Shown here in pieces: positions 1-8,579 of a stretch of DNA of 64,000 bases. Origin of the DNA: Mesorhizobium sp. CU3 (GTDB lineage: Bacteria > Pseudomonadota > Alphaproteobacteria > Rhizobiales > Rhizobiaceae); the NCBI RefSeq assembly GCF_006442965.1, contig NZ_VFWX01000019.1, positions 62,001 to 126,000 on the forward strand, read 5' to 3'. Each line of letters starts with the position of its first letter. Position 1 is the stretch's first letter. The notes under the pieces were generated by a model. That model was not told the origin of the DNA. It worked only from the letters and a program-made list of their open reading frames with translations, and did no database searches. The translations under genes were made by a program, and so were the position numbers.

Positions 1-2546
1 CGCATTTTGCCGGCGAGTTGCTTGTCACCATCGGCGCCGAGAAGCTGTTGAAGACCGTGACCGCCACGGTGCCGGCAGGCGGCGCCACCGTCGACATCCC
101 GGTCGGCGACGACTGGGGCGCCGGCGCCTATGTCACGGCGACCTTGTTCCGGCCGGGCGACGCGCAGGAATCGCGCATGCCGGCCCGCGCCATCGGCGTC
201 AAATGGCTGACGGTCGACCCGGGCTCGAAGAAGCTTGGCGTGAGCCTGACGCCGCCGGAAAAGACCGTGCCGCGCCAGCAACTGTCGATCCCGGTCGCAG
301 TGAATGGCGCCGCGCCTGGCACCAACGCCTACGTCATGGTGGCTGCCGTCGATGTCGGCATCCTCAACCTCACCAACTACAAGGCGCCCGATCCGGAGGA
401 CTGGTTCTTCGGCCAGCGCATGCTGGGGCTGGAGATCCGCGACCTCTACGGCCGCCTGATCGACGGCTCGCTCGGCGCCATGGGTAAAATACGGACCGGC
501 GGCGACGGCGCCAACATGCAGGCGCAAGGCAGCCCGCCGACTGAAAAGCTGGTCGCCTTCTTCTCCGGCCCGGTCGAGCTCGACGCCAACGGCAAGGCCC
601 GCATCGACTTCGACATCCCGCAATTCAACGGCACCGTGCGCGTCATGGCCGTTGCCTGGACCAAGGATGCGGTCGGCCACGCCCAGACCGACGTCATCGT
701 GCGCGATCCGGTGGTAATCACCGCCGGCCTGCCGCGCTTCCTGGCGCCGGGCGATGCGGCGACCATGCGCCTCGACATCGCCGACACTGACGGCCCGGCC
801 GGCGACTACGCGCTCTCGGTCACCACGACCGGCGATCTTTCGACCGGCGACAAGCCCCTACCCGAGAAGCTGACGCTCGCCCAGGGCAAGCGCCAGTCGC
901 TGACCTTCCGGCTGGTCGCCAAGACCGCCGGCGACGCCTCCGTCACCGTCAAGCTCGCGCATGCCGACGGTACGCAGGTCGAGCAGACCCTCTATCTGCC
1001 GGTGCGGCCGGCGCAGCTTCCGGTCACCAACCGCATGGTTGTCGACCTGAAGCCGCATGGCGGCTCGCTGCGCGTCGACAAGGAACTGCTGGCCGCAAGC
1101 GTGCTCGACGGCGCTTCGGTCAGCGTCGGCGTTTCGCAGTCGTCCGCGCTCGACGTGCCATCGCTGCTGATGTCGCTCGACCGCTACCCCTATGGCTGCG
1201 CCGAGCAGACCACCAGCCGCGCCATGCCGCTGCTCTATGTCAACGACATGGCCAAGAGCATCGGCATGGAGAACGATCCGGATCTGCACCAGCGCATCCA
1301 GGACGCGATCTACAAGGTGCTGTCCTACCAGGCTTCGAGCGGCAGCTTCGGCCTGTGGGGGCCGGGCTCCGGCGACCTGTGGCTCGACGCTTATGTCACC
1401 GAGTTCCTGACCCGGGCGCGCGAGGAAAAGTATGATGTTCCGGCGCTTGCGATGAACCAGGCGCTGAACAACCTGCAGAACTCGCTCGGCTACGACCAGA
1501 GCGTCCAGGATCGCGGCAGCGAGATCGCCTATGCGCTCTATGTGCTGGCCCGCAACAAGAAGGCCTCGATCGGCGATCTGCGCTACTACGCCGACACGCA
1601 GCTCGAAGCCTTCACCAGCCCGATGGCCGTCGCCCAGCTGGCGGCGAGCCTCGCGCTATATGGCGACACGCAGCGCTCGGAAGCCACCTTCCAGACGGCG
1701 CTCAGGCTGGCGCAAGCCGACACCGACTACGACTACTACCGCTCGGACTACGGCTCGCCGCTGCGTGACGGCGCGGCGATGCTGGCGCTGGCAGCGGAAT
1801 CGAAGCCGGTGCCGAGCATCATGCCGCAGCTGATCAAGCTGGTCGGCCGCGAGCGCGCCGATGCCCGCTGGACCACCACCCAGGACGAATCCTGGATGCT
1901 GCTTGCCGCGCGGGCGCTGAAGGAAGGCAATGATTCCATCACGCTTTCCGTCAACGGCGCGCCGCATTCGGGCGGCTATTCCGACCAGGTCGCCGGCAGC
2001 GACCTGATCGACAGCCCCCTCACCATCGCCAACACCGGCACGACGCCGCTGCAGGCCGTGGTGACGACGGTCGCCGCTCCGGTCGAGCCGCTGCCGGCCG
2101 GCGGCGACGGCTTCACCATCGATCGCACCTACTACAAGCTCGACGGCACCGAAGCCAACGTCACCGAGGCCAAGCAGAACGAGCGCTATGTGGTCGTGCT
2201 CAAGGTCTATGAGCAGAACAAGTGGCCCTCGCGCCTGCTGATCACCGACCTGTTGCCGGCCGGCTTCGAGATAGACAATCCGGGCCTGGTGTCCAGCGCG
2301 CAATTGTCGAACTTCTCCTGGCTGGCGCAGACCGACGCCGCGCATCTGGAGTTCCGCGACGACCGTTTCGTCGCCGCCTTCAATCCGAATGAAGGCGACG
2401 GCGACCGCAACCTCACGCTGGCCTATGTCGTGCGCGCCGTGACGCCCGGCACCTACGCCCATCCAGCGGCGACGGTGGAGGACATGTACCGGCCGCAATA
2501 CTCGGCCCGCACCGCCACCGGCATCATGGAGATAAAGTCGGAATAG
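1..2546 (+). CDS. Alpha-2-macroglobulin family protein, C-terminal part (5' end outside window)
   Basis: The frame is open from the first base, so the gene starts upstream; about 848 codons are visible. The residues CAEQ (bases 1197-1208), set in an YPYGCAEQT context, are the internal thioester motif of thioester-containing alpha-2-macroglobulins, followed by an alpha-helical region with W/G-rich repeats typical of the thioester domain, and a C-terminal beta domain with RLLITDLLPAGFEI. Bacterial family members are periplasmic or lipid-anchored and are thought to trap attacking proteases. pbpC follows 70 bp downstream; pairing of this family with penicillin-binding protein 1C is a known bacterial arrangement and suggests a joint role in guarding or repairing the wall. 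The signal peptide or lipobox cannot be seen because the N-terminus is missing. Confidence 0.88.
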   Translation, partial: HFAGELLVTIGAEKLLKTVTATVPAGGATVDIPVGDDWGAGAYVTATLFRPGDAQESRMPARAIGVKWLTVDPGSKKLGVSLTPPEKTVPRQQLSIPVAVNGAAPGTNAYVMVAAVDVGILNLTNYKAPDPEDWFFGQRMLGLEIRDLYGRLIDGSLGAMGKIRTGGDGANMQAQGSPPTEKLVAFFSGPVELDANGKARIDFDIPQFNGTVRVMAVAWTKDAVGHAQTDVIVRDPVVITAGLPRFLAPGDAATMRLDIADTDGPAGDYALSVTTTGDLSTGDKPLPEKLTLAQGKRQSLTFRLVAKTAGDASVTVKLAHADGTQVEQTLYLPVRPAQLPVTNRMVVDLKPHGGSLRVDKELLAASVLDGASVSVGVSQSSALDVPSLLMSLDRYPYGCAEQTTSRAMPLLYVNDMAKSIGMENDPDLHQRIQDAIYKVLSYQASSGSFGLWGPGSGDLWLDAYVTEFLTRAREEKYDVPALAMNQALNNLQNSLGYDQSVQDRGSEIAYALYVLARNKKASIGDLRYYADTQLEAFTSPMAVAQLAASLALYGDTQRSEATFQTALRLAQADTDYDYYRSDYGSPLRDGAAMLALAAESKPVPSIMPQLIKLVGRERADARWTTTQDESWMLLAARALKEGNDSITLSVNGAPHSGGYSDQVAGSDLIDSPLTIANTGTTPLQAVVTTVAAPVEPLPAGGDGFTIDRTYYKLDGTEANVTEAKQNERYVVVLKVYEQNKWPSRLLITDLLPAGFEIDNPGLVSSAQLSNFSWLAQTDAAHLEFRDDRFVAAFNPNEGDGDRNLTLAYVVRAVTPGTYAHPAATVEDMYRPQYSARTATGIMEIKSE

Positions 2547-2559
2547 CCACCGGGATCTC

Positions 2560-2615
2560 CTTCTCCCCGTCTCTATACGGGGAGAAGGTGCCGGCAGGCG
2601 GATGAGGGGCAGCGC
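2560..2615. repeat. RIME-like intergenic repeat, copy 1
   Basis: A hairpin CTTCTCCCCGT / ACGGGGAGAAG (2560-2570 with 2577-2587) is followed by a conserved tail GTGCCGGCAGGCGGATGAGG and GGCAGCGC. The same unit recurs at 33238-33292, inverted at 33308-33363, and at 59428-59484. It resembles rhizobial intergenic mosaic elements; assignment to a named family was not checked. The ATG at 2602 lies inside this repeat. Confidence 0.85.
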
Positions 2616-2616
2616 A

Positions 2617-4707
2617 ATGCTCTCCAGAAAAATTCTCAGACGAACCGCGATCGCCGGCGCCTGCCTCGCCGGTTTCGTAGTCGCGTCCATCGCCGCGCTC
2701 TGGGAGCTCGATCGCGCCTTCCCGCCGCCGCTGCCGGCGACGCTGACCGTCTCGACCGAAGTCCAGGACCGCGACGGCCAGTTGTTGCGCGCCTTCGCCA
2801 CGCCGGACGGCTACTGGCGGCTCGAGACGCGGCTCGACCAGGTCGACAGGCAGTTCGTCGACATGCTGGTCACCTATGAAGACAAGCGCTTCTGGGACCA
2901 CCGCGGCGTCGACCTTCTGGCGCTCTGCCGCGCCGCCGGCCAGCTCGTCACTAGCGGCCACATCGTCTCCGGCGGCTCGACCTTGTCGATGCAGCTTGCC
3001 CGGCTGATCGAGCCGCGCGACAGCCGCAGCTTCGGCTCCAAGATCAAGCAGATGCTGCGCGCCATCCAGATCGAGCGGCGACTCTCCAAGCAGGAGATCC
3101 TCGAACGCTACCTGACGCTCGCCCCCTATGGCGGCAATCTCGAAGGCGTGCGCGCCGCCTCGCTCGCTTACTTCGGCAAGGAGCCGAAACGGCTGACCGT
3201 CTCGGAAGCCGCGCTCCTCGTCGCTCTGCCGCAATTGCCGGAAAAGCGCCGGCCCGACCGCAACCTCGACATAGCGCACGCCGCGCGCGACCGCGTGCTG
3301 ACCCGTATGGTCTCGGCCGGTCTGCTCGGCGAGCGCGAGGCGCAGCGCGCCGCACTTGACGACGTCTCCGGCCTGCGCCGGAAGCTGCCGGCGCTGGCCG
3401 CGCACGCCTCCTATGCCATGCTGCCAAGGGCGGTGCCCGGCAAGCCGCTGCAGCTCACCATCCGCAAAAGCGTGCAGCAAGGGCTGGAGCAGGTCGCGCG
3501 AGACGCCGCCCGCAAGCTCGGTCCGAAACTCTCCATCGCCATGGTGATGGCCGATGCGCGCACCGGCGACATTCTTGGCGAAGTCGGCTCGGCCGATTTC
3601 TTCGACGCCAGCCGCTCCGGCTGGATCGACATGACCAAGGTCGTGCGCTCGCCGGGCTCGACGCTGAAGCCGTTCATCTATGGGCTGGCCTTCGAGCAGG
3701 GGCTGGTGGCGCAGGAGATGATCATCGAGGACAGCCCAGCCGATTTCGGCGGCTACCGTCCGAAAAATTTCGACATGGGCTATCAGGGCGACGTCTCGAT
3801 CCGCCAGGCGCTGCAGCTGTCGCTCAACGTGCCGGCGATCCGGGTGCTCGACGCGGTCGGTCCTGCGCGGCTGACGGCGCGCTTCCGCCAAGCCGGCGTC
3901 AACCCGATTCTGCCGGTCAACGAGGCGCCGGGCCTGGCGATCGGGCTTGGCGGCGTCGGCGTCACGCTGCGCGACCTCGTACAGCTCTATACCGGGCTCG
4001 CCAATGGCGGGAAGATGCACTCGCTGCATGACGGCACCGAGCCGGCCGATGCCCAGCGCACCACCGCCACCATCCTCGACGACCAGGCGGCGTGGCAGAT
4101 CAACGACATCCTCTCCGGCGTAAAGCCGCCGGAAGGCGCCATGCAGCGCGGCATCGCCTACAAGACCGGCACCTCCTACGGCTATCGCGACGCCTGGTCG
4201 GTGGGCTTCGACGGCCGCTACGTGCTGGGCGTCTGGGTCGGCCGGGCGGACGCGAGCCCCGTGCCCGGGCTGTCCGGCTATGTCTCTGCGGCGCCCATCC
4301 TGTTCGAAGGCTTCGTCCGCTCCGGCCTCGTCAGCGTGCCGCTGCCCAGCCGGCCGCCGGGCGTCTTCAACCCCAAGCGCGAGGAACTGCCGGTGACGCT
4401 CGCCCGCTTCGGCGCCGGCTCCGACGGACTGGTGCAGGCGACCGCCGTCGAGCCCGCGCCGACCATCATCTTCCCGCCGAATGGCGCCCGCGTCGATCTC
4501 GGCACCAACTCGGCCGACGCCACGCCGCTGGTGCTGAAGCTGCAAGGCGGCCGCGCGCCGTTCCGCTGGCTGGCCAATGGCAAGCCGCTCGCCGGCATCG
4601 ACCGCCGCCGCACCGCCACCTGGCAGCCGGACGGCACCGGCTATTCGACGCTGACGGTGATCGACGCTGTGGGCCGCGCGGCCAGCGTGAAGGTTTTCGT
4701 TGAGTAA
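2617..4707 (+). CDS. pbpC: Penicillin-binding protein 1C (bifunctional transglycosylase/transpeptidase)
   Basis: A 696-residue class A penicillin-binding protein. After a short basic start and one membrane segment comes a glycosyltransferase (GT51) domain with YEDKRFWDHRGVD and GGSTLSMQLAR, then a transpeptidase domain with the serine motif SPGSTLKPFIYG, SLN, and KTGTSYGYRDAW, and a C-terminal PBP1C domain. It polymerises and cross-links peptidoglycan at the outer face of the inner membrane. I place the start at the ATG at 2617 because the in-frame ATG at 2602 is part of a dispersed repeat. The gene lies 70 bp after the alpha-2-macroglobulin gene and its stop sits 1 bp before the ATG of the dipeptidase gene, so the three are probably one operon. 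Confidence 0.93.
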   Translation: MLSRKILRRTAIAGACLAGFVVASIAALWELDRAFPPPLPATLTVSTEVQDRDGQLLRAFATPDGYWRLETRLDQVDRQFVDMLVTYEDKRFWDHRGVDLLALCRAAGQLVTSGHIVSGGSTLSMQLARLIEPRDSRSFGSKIKQMLRAIQIERRLSKQEILERYLTLAPYGGNLEGVRAASLAYFGKEPKRLTVSEAALLVALPQLPEKRRPDRNLDIAHAARDRVLTRMVSAGLLGEREAQRAALDDVSGLRRKLPALAAHASYAMLPRAVPGKPLQLTIRKSVQQGLEQVARDAARKLGPKLSIAMVMADARTGDILGEVGSADFFDASRSGWIDMTKVVRSPGSTLKPFIYGLAFEQGLVAQEMIIEDSPADFGGYRPKNFDMGYQGDVSIRQALQLSLNVPAIRVLDAVGPARLTARFRQAGVNPILPVNEAPGLAIGLGGVGVTLRDLVQLYTGLANGGKMHSLHDGTEPADAQRTTATILDDQAAWQINDILSGVKPPEGAMQRGIAYKTGTSYGYRDAWSVGFDGRYVLGVWVGRADASPVPGLSGYVSAAPILFEGFVRSGLVSVPLPSRPPGVFNPKREELPVTLARFGAGSDGLVQATAVEPAPTIIFPPNGARVDLGTNSADATPLVLKLQGGRAPFRWLANGKPLAGIDRRRTATWQPDGTGYSTLTVIDAVGRAASVKVFVE

Positions 4708-4708
4708 G

Positions 4709-5479
4709 ATGCGGCAAGCGATTCAGCGGATTGCGTTTCTGCGCCTGATGCTCGGCGCGAGGCACCGACCTTTGTTTGGAGCATTCGTCGCAGCGCTAGC
4801 GATCGCAAGCCCGCTCCCAACCCATGCCGCTCCCCTCCCCGCAGGCTTCGTCAGGCTGGCCGATGTCGACTCGAGCATCCGCCAGGACATCCGCTATGCC
4901 GGCCTGGAAAACTTCCTGCACCGCAAGGCCGACGGCTATGACGCTCCGGTCTGCATCCTGACCGCGCAAGCGGCAAAGGCTCTGGCCCGCGTTCAGGACG
5001 CGATCACCGAGAAAGGGCTGACGCTAGTCGTCTTCGACTGCTATCGGCCGGCATGCGCCGTCGCCGACATGGGCAAATGGACGCGAGAAGGCGGCCCGCC
5101 CGATCCGCAATGGTATCCGAGCGTCAAGCGCGGCGACCTCATCGCCGAGGGCTATGTCGGCGAACTGTCCAGCCATTCGCGCGGCTCGACCGTCGACCTT
5201 GCCATCGCGACGTTGGAAGAGAGCAGCCAGCCGCGACCGGCCTGCGGCGCGTCGGATGGCGACACGCTCGATTTCGGCACCGGTTTCGACTGTTTCGACC
5301 CGAAGAGCCAGACCGCCAGCGCCTTGATCGGCGCCGAAGCCGCATCGAACCGCAAGCTGCTGCTTGCCGCGATGCAGGCAGCCGGCTTTCGCAACTATTC
5401 TCGCGAATGGTGGCATTTCACGCTGGCGAAAGAGCCTTTTCCAAAACAGCGCTTCGATTTTCCAGTCACCGCCAAGTGA
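4709..5479 (+). CDS. D-alanyl-D-alanine dipeptidase (VanX/DdpX, peptidase M15D family)
   Basis: A 256-residue protein with an N-terminal hydrophobic segment ending in THAAPLPAG, consistent with export to the periplasm. The zinc-site motif SSHSRGSTVDLAI (SxHxxGxxxD) and the C-terminal EWWHF (catalytic Glu, third zinc His) are intact, as is the FDCYRP motif. The family cleaves the D-Ala-D-Ala dipeptide. The ATG at 4709 is one base after the pbpC stop; a TTG at 4700 would overlap pbpC, but ATG is preferred. Tight coupling to pbpC suggests a role in recycling or limiting D-Ala-D-Ala during wall synthesis rather than vancomycin resistance, since no vanH/vanA-type genes are near. VanX versus DdpX subtype is not resolved. 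Confidence 0.9.
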   Translation: MRQAIQRIAFLRLMLGARHRPLFGAFVAALAIASPLPTHAAPLPAGFVRLADVDSSIRQDIRYAGLENFLHRKADGYDAPVCILTAQAAKALARVQDAITEKGLTLVVFDCYRPACAVADMGKWTREGGPPDPQWYPSVKRGDLIAEGYVGELSSHSRGSTVDLAIATLEESSQPRPACGASDGDTLDFGTGFDCFDPKSQTASALIGAEAASNRKLLLAAMQAAGFRNYSREWWHFTLAKEPFPKQRFDFPVTAK

Positions 5480-5551
5480 GGCGCGGGGCTTGCCCTTCCC
5501 CTGGTCGCATCTAGTTAGCCCGGCTTACGGCGAGCCATGTGACCGCCGCTT

Positions 5552-5568
5552 GAGGAAGTTATTTCCTC
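5552..5568 (+). promoter_or_regulatory. Small hairpin in the sbp leader
   Basis: GAGGAA and TTCCTC form a perfect 6-bp stem with a 5-base loop. The TTCCTC arm could alternatively pair with the strong anti-16S-like stretch AAGGAGGTGA at 5600-5609, so the leader could switch between two folds. The role is inferred only. Confidence 0.4.
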
Positions 5569-5624
5569 GATTGGCCAAAGGTCGGCGAAAAATTGCTGCA
5601 AGGAGGTGAAAAAGGCAACAATCA

Positions 5625-5684
5625 ATGCATCTAAATTCTATAAACTCGCTAGAGTTCGCAGCAGTTCAACGGAGGCGGGAATGA
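5625..5684 (+). CDS. Possible 19-codon leader peptide overlapping the sbp start
   Basis: ATG at 5625 opens a 19-codon frame (MHLNSINSLEFAAVQRRRE) whose TGA at 5682-5684 overlaps the sbp ATG at 5681 as ATGA, the classic arrangement for translational coupling. A near-perfect Shine-Dalgarno stretch, AAGGAGGTGA, lies at 5600-5609, but about 15-18 bases upstream, which is longer than ideal. The frame contains no cysteine or methionine run that would suggest simple sulfur attenuation. It also contains the inverted repeat AACTC-GCTA-GAGTT (5643-5656). It may be a real regulatory upstream ORF or chance. Confidence 0.35.
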   Translation: MHLNSINSLEFAAVQRRRE

Positions 5685-6709
5685 CCATACCTCATTTCAA
5701 GAAACTGCTCGGCGCGCTGGTCGCCACATCTGTCCAGTTCGGCACCTTGGGTTTCGCCTTTGCCGACACCACCATTCTGAACGTGTCCTACGACCCGACA
5801 CGGGAACTCTACAAGGCCTATGACGAGGCCTTCGTCGCGCACTGGAAGGCCGAGACAGGCGAGACCGTCACCATCCAGCAATCGCATGGCGGTTCCGGCG
5901 CACAGGCACGCGCCGTGATCGACGGCCTCGACGCCGATGTGGTGACGCTGGCGCTCGAAGGCGACATCAACGCAATCGTGTCGAAGTCGAAGAAGATCAA
6001 TCCGGACTGGCGCACGAAATTCGAAAACAATTCAGCGCCTTACACCTCGACCATCGTCTTCCTGGTGCGCAAGGGAAACCCCAAGGGCATCAAGGACTGG
6101 GGCGATCTGGTGAAGGACGGCGTACAGGTGATCACGCCGAACCCGAAGACCTCCGGCGGCGCCCGCTGGAACTACCTGGCCGCCTGGGCCTACGCGAACG
6201 CGCAGGACGGCAATGACGAAGCCAAGACCAAGGAGTTCGTCGCCAAGCTCTACGCCAACGCGCCCGTGCTCGACAGCGGCGCGCGCGGCTCGACCGTCAC
6301 CTTCGCGCAGAAGGGCCTGGGCGACGTGCTGATCGGCTGGGAAAACGACGCCTATCTGGCGCTCGACGAATTCGGTGCCGACAATTTCGACATCGTCTAT
6401 CCGCCGACCTCGATCCTCGCCGAGCCGCCGGTCGCCGTCGTCGACGCAAATGTCGACGCCAAGGGCACGCGCAAGGTCGCCGAAGCCTATCTCTCCTGGC
6501 TCTATTCCAAGGAAGGCCAGACCATCATCGCCAAGAACCACTACCGTCCGGCCAAGCCCGACCTGGTTCCGCCAGAGGATCTCGCCAAGCTGCCGGCGAT
6601 CAAGCTCGTCAGCATCGACGATCCGCAATTCGGCGGCTGGAAGAAAGCGCAGCCTTACCATTTCGGCGACGGTGGTATATTCGACCAGATCTACAAGCCC
6701 GCCAATTGA
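5681..6709 (+). CDS. sbp: Sulfate ABC transporter, periplasmic sulfate-binding protein
   Basis: A 342-residue periplasmic binding protein: signal peptide ending near FAFADT, then NVSYDPTRELY, QQSHGGSGAQARAV, ADVVTLALEGD, SAPYTSTIVFLVRKGNPK, ITPNPKTSGGARWNYLAAW and LDSGARGSTVTF. These closely follow E. coli Sbp motifs for binding a dehydrated sulfate ion. The start is the ATG at 5681, directly after GGAGGCGGGA; an upstream in-frame GTG at 5606 sits within a Shine-Dalgarno-like sequence and is rejected. It heads the sbp-cysT-cysW-cysA cluster, with the permease gene 72 bp downstream, and feeds sulfate to that permease for cysteine synthesis. Confidence 0.93.
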   Translation: MTIPHFKKLLGALVATSVQFGTLGFAFADTTILNVSYDPTRELYKAYDEAFVAHWKAETGETVTIQQSHGGSGAQARAVIDGLDADVVTLALEGDINAIVSKSKKINPDWRTKFENNSAPYTSTIVFLVRKGNPKGIKDWGDLVKDGVQVITPNPKTSGGARWNYLAAWAYANAQDGNDEAKTKEFVAKLYANAPVLDSGARGSTVTFAQKGLGDVLIGWENDAYLALDEFGADNFDIVYPPTSILAEPPVAVVDANVDAKGTRKVAEAYLSWLYSKEGQTIIAKNHYRPAKPDLVPPEDLAKLPAIKLVSIDDPQFGGWKKAQPYHFGDGGIFDQIYKPAN

Positions 6710-6781
6710 TGCGCCAAGCCGCACAGGCAGCGTATCAGAGACGGCAATCTGGTTGAGTAAGAAGGGACGATCCAGAACAGC

Positions 6782-7633
6782 ATGACCACAGCACCCGCCC
6801 AGGCGGGGTGGCGATTCAGGCAGCCGAGTGTCATTCCGGGTTTCGGATTGACGCTCGGCTTCTCGCTTGCCTACCTCACGCTCATCATCCTCATCCCGCT
6901 GTCCGGGTTGATCTGGCGCTCGGCAGCGCTCGGCTGGACCGATTTCTGGGCTTTGGCCACCGACCGGCGCACGCTCACGGCTCTCAAGATCAGCTTCGGC
7001 ACGGCCTTCATCGCGGCCGCCGTCAATGTCGTCTTCGGCTCGCTCGTCGCGTGGGTTCTGGTCCGCTACCGCTTTCCCGGCCGCCGCGTCGTCGACGCCA
7101 TGGTCGATTTGCCCTTCGCGCTGCCGACCGCCGTCGCCGGCATCGCGCTCACCACGCTTTATGCCCCCAAGGGCTGGCTGGGCCAACTTTTGATGCCGCT
7201 CGGCATCAAGGTCGCCTACACGCCACTCGGCATCGTGGTGGCGCTGGTCTTCATCGGCCTGCCCTTCGTCGTGCGCACTGTCCAGCCGATCATGGAGGAG
7301 ATCGACAAGGAGGTCGAGGAAGCGGCAGCCACGCTCGGCGCCAGCCGCTTCCAGATCATCACCCGCGTGCTCCTGCCCGGCCTGGCGCCGGCCATCATCA
7401 CCGGCTTCTCGCTCGCCTTCGCGCGCGGCGTCGGCGAATACGGCTCGGTCATCTTCATCGCCGGCAACCTGCCCTACAAATCCGAGATCGCGCCGCTTTT
7501 GATCGTCATCCGCCTCGAGGAATACAACTACCCGGCCGCCACCGCGATCGCGGCGATCATGCTGGGCCTGTCCTTCATCATGCTGCTGGTCATCAACCTT
7601 GTGCAGACATGGAGCCGCAAGCGCTATGGCTGA
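6782..7633 (+). CDS. cysT: Sulfate/thiosulfate ABC transporter permease CysT
   Basis: A 283-residue inner-membrane protein with about six hydrophobic segments and the permease EAA loop (EEAAATLGASRFQIITRVLLPGLAPAI contains the EAA---G core). The stretch ALPTAVAGIALTTLYAP and the ending are typical of CysT/CysU. It forms the transmembrane channel as a heterodimer with CysW. Its stop overlaps the cysW start by 8 bases (ATGGCTGA), so the two subunits are translationally coupled, matching their 1:1 stoichiometry. Confidence 0.93.
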   Translation: MTTAPAQAGWRFRQPSVIPGFGLTLGFSLAYLTLIILIPLSGLIWRSAALGWTDFWALATDRRTLTALKISFGTAFIAAAVNVVFGSLVAWVLVRYRFPGRRVVDAMVDLPFALPTAVAGIALTTLYAPKGWLGQLLMPLGIKVAYTPLGIVVALVFIGLPFVVRTVQPIMEEIDKEVEEAAATLGASRFQIITRVLLPGLAPAIITGFSLAFARGVGEYGSVIFIAGNLPYKSEIAPLLIVIRLEEYNYPAATAIAAIMLGLSFIMLLVINLVQTWSRKRYG

Positions 7634-8510
7634 CCCCGAGATCATATCCTATGAGCCGCAGCATGAGAGCCGTTCGGCCGCAGTAACGGAAAGCCGACCG
7701 GTCCGGATCACGCTGACGCTCCTGACGCTGGCTTTTCTCGTCATCTTCTTGCTGCTGCCGCTGATCATCGTCTTCAAGGAGGCTTTCGCCAAAGGCGTGG
7801 GCGCCTATTTCGCTTCGCTCGGCGATGCCGACACGCGCTCCGCCATCCGACTGACCCTGTTGGTGGCGGCGATCGCGGTGCCGCTCAACCTGATTTTCGG
7901 CCTTTCGGCCGCCTGGGCGATCGCCAAGTTCGAATTCAAGGGCAAGGCGTTCCTGACCACGCTGATCGACCTGCCCTTCTCGGTCTCGCCGGTCATCTCC
8001 GGCCTGGTTTATGTGCTGCTCTTCGGCGCACAGGGCCTGCTCGGCGAATGGCTGAAGGCGCATGGCATCCAGATCCTGTTCGCGGTGCCCGGCATCGTGC
8101 TCGCCACCGTCTTCGTCACCTTCCCCTTCGTTGCCCGCGAGCTGATCCCGCTGATGCAGGAACAGGGCAATGGCGATGAGGAGGCGGCGCTCTCGCTCGG
8201 CGCCAATGGCTGGCAGGCTTTCTGGTATGTGACGCTGCCCAACATCAAATGGGGGCTGCTCTACGGCGTGCTGCTGTGCAATGCGCGCGCCATGGGCGAG
8301 TTCGGCGCCGTGTCGGTGGTGTCCGGCCACATTCGCGGCCTCACCAACACCATGCCGCTGCATGTCGAGATACTCTACAACGAATACAATGCCGTCGGCG
8401 CCTTCGCCGTGGCTTCGTTGCTTGCCGGCCTCGCGCTGGTGACGCTGGTCTTGAAAACACTGCTCGAGATGCGCTACGGCGCCGAGATCGCCGCGACGCG
8501 CGGACACTAG
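7626..8510 (+). CDS. cysW: Sulfate/thiosulfate ABC transporter permease CysW
   Basis: A 294-residue inner-membrane permease with about six hydrophobic segments, an FSVSPVISGLVYVLLFG segment and an EAA loop (EEAALSLGANGWQAFWYVTLPNIKWG contains the core). It pairs with CysT. The ATG at 7626 overlaps the end of cysT; a longer frame exists upstream but would run deep into cysT. A 49-bp palindromic repeat fills the gap before cysA. Confidence 0.92.
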   Translation: MADPEIISYEPQHESRSAAVTESRPVRITLTLLTLAFLVIFLLLPLIIVFKEAFAKGVGAYFASLGDADTRSAIRLTLLVAAIAVPLNLIFGLSAAWAIAKFEFKGKAFLTTLIDLPFSVSPVISGLVYVLLFGAQGLLGEWLKAHGIQILFAVPGIVLATVFVTFPFVARELIPLMQEQGNGDEEAALSLGANGWQAFWYVTLPNIKWGLLYGVLLCNARAMGEFGAVSVVSGHIRGLTNTMPLHVEILYNEYNAVGAFAVASLLAGLALVTLVLKTLLEMRYGAEIAATRGH

Positions 8511-8559
8511 ATGCATGTCGCCCAAAAGTGCCTGGCGGTTTTGGGACAACGACATGCAT
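8511..8559. repeat. Palindromic repeat between cysW and cysA
   Basis: Two nested perfect stems: ATGCATGTCG (8511-8520) with CGACATGCAT (8550-8559), and CCCAAAA (8521-8527) with TTTTGGG (8539-8545), with an unpaired ACAA on the 3' side. The element at 11568-11617 has the same architecture (10-bp outer stem, 7-bp inner stem, ACAA bulge) with different outer sequence, so both belong to one intergenic repeat family. It could stabilise the upstream transcript within the operon. Confidence 0.85.
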
Positions 8560-8579
8560 CAACTGACTGAGGGATTTAT

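Noticed and set aside
2524..4545. Very long open frame on the minus strand opposite pbpC
   Set aside because: Antisense to a clear penicillin-binding protein, with Arg/His/Gln-rich composition and no recognisable domain; a usual effect of high GC codon use.
4709..5479. Vancomycin resistance determinant (vanX)
   Set aside because: No vanH, vanA/B, vanR or vanS gene is adjacent and the gene is coupled to pbpC; a housekeeping wall role is more likely.
6032..7645. Long minus-strand frame over sbp and cysT
   Set aside because: Antisense to two well-supported sulfate transport genes; repetitive acidic and His-rich sequence without any family motif.
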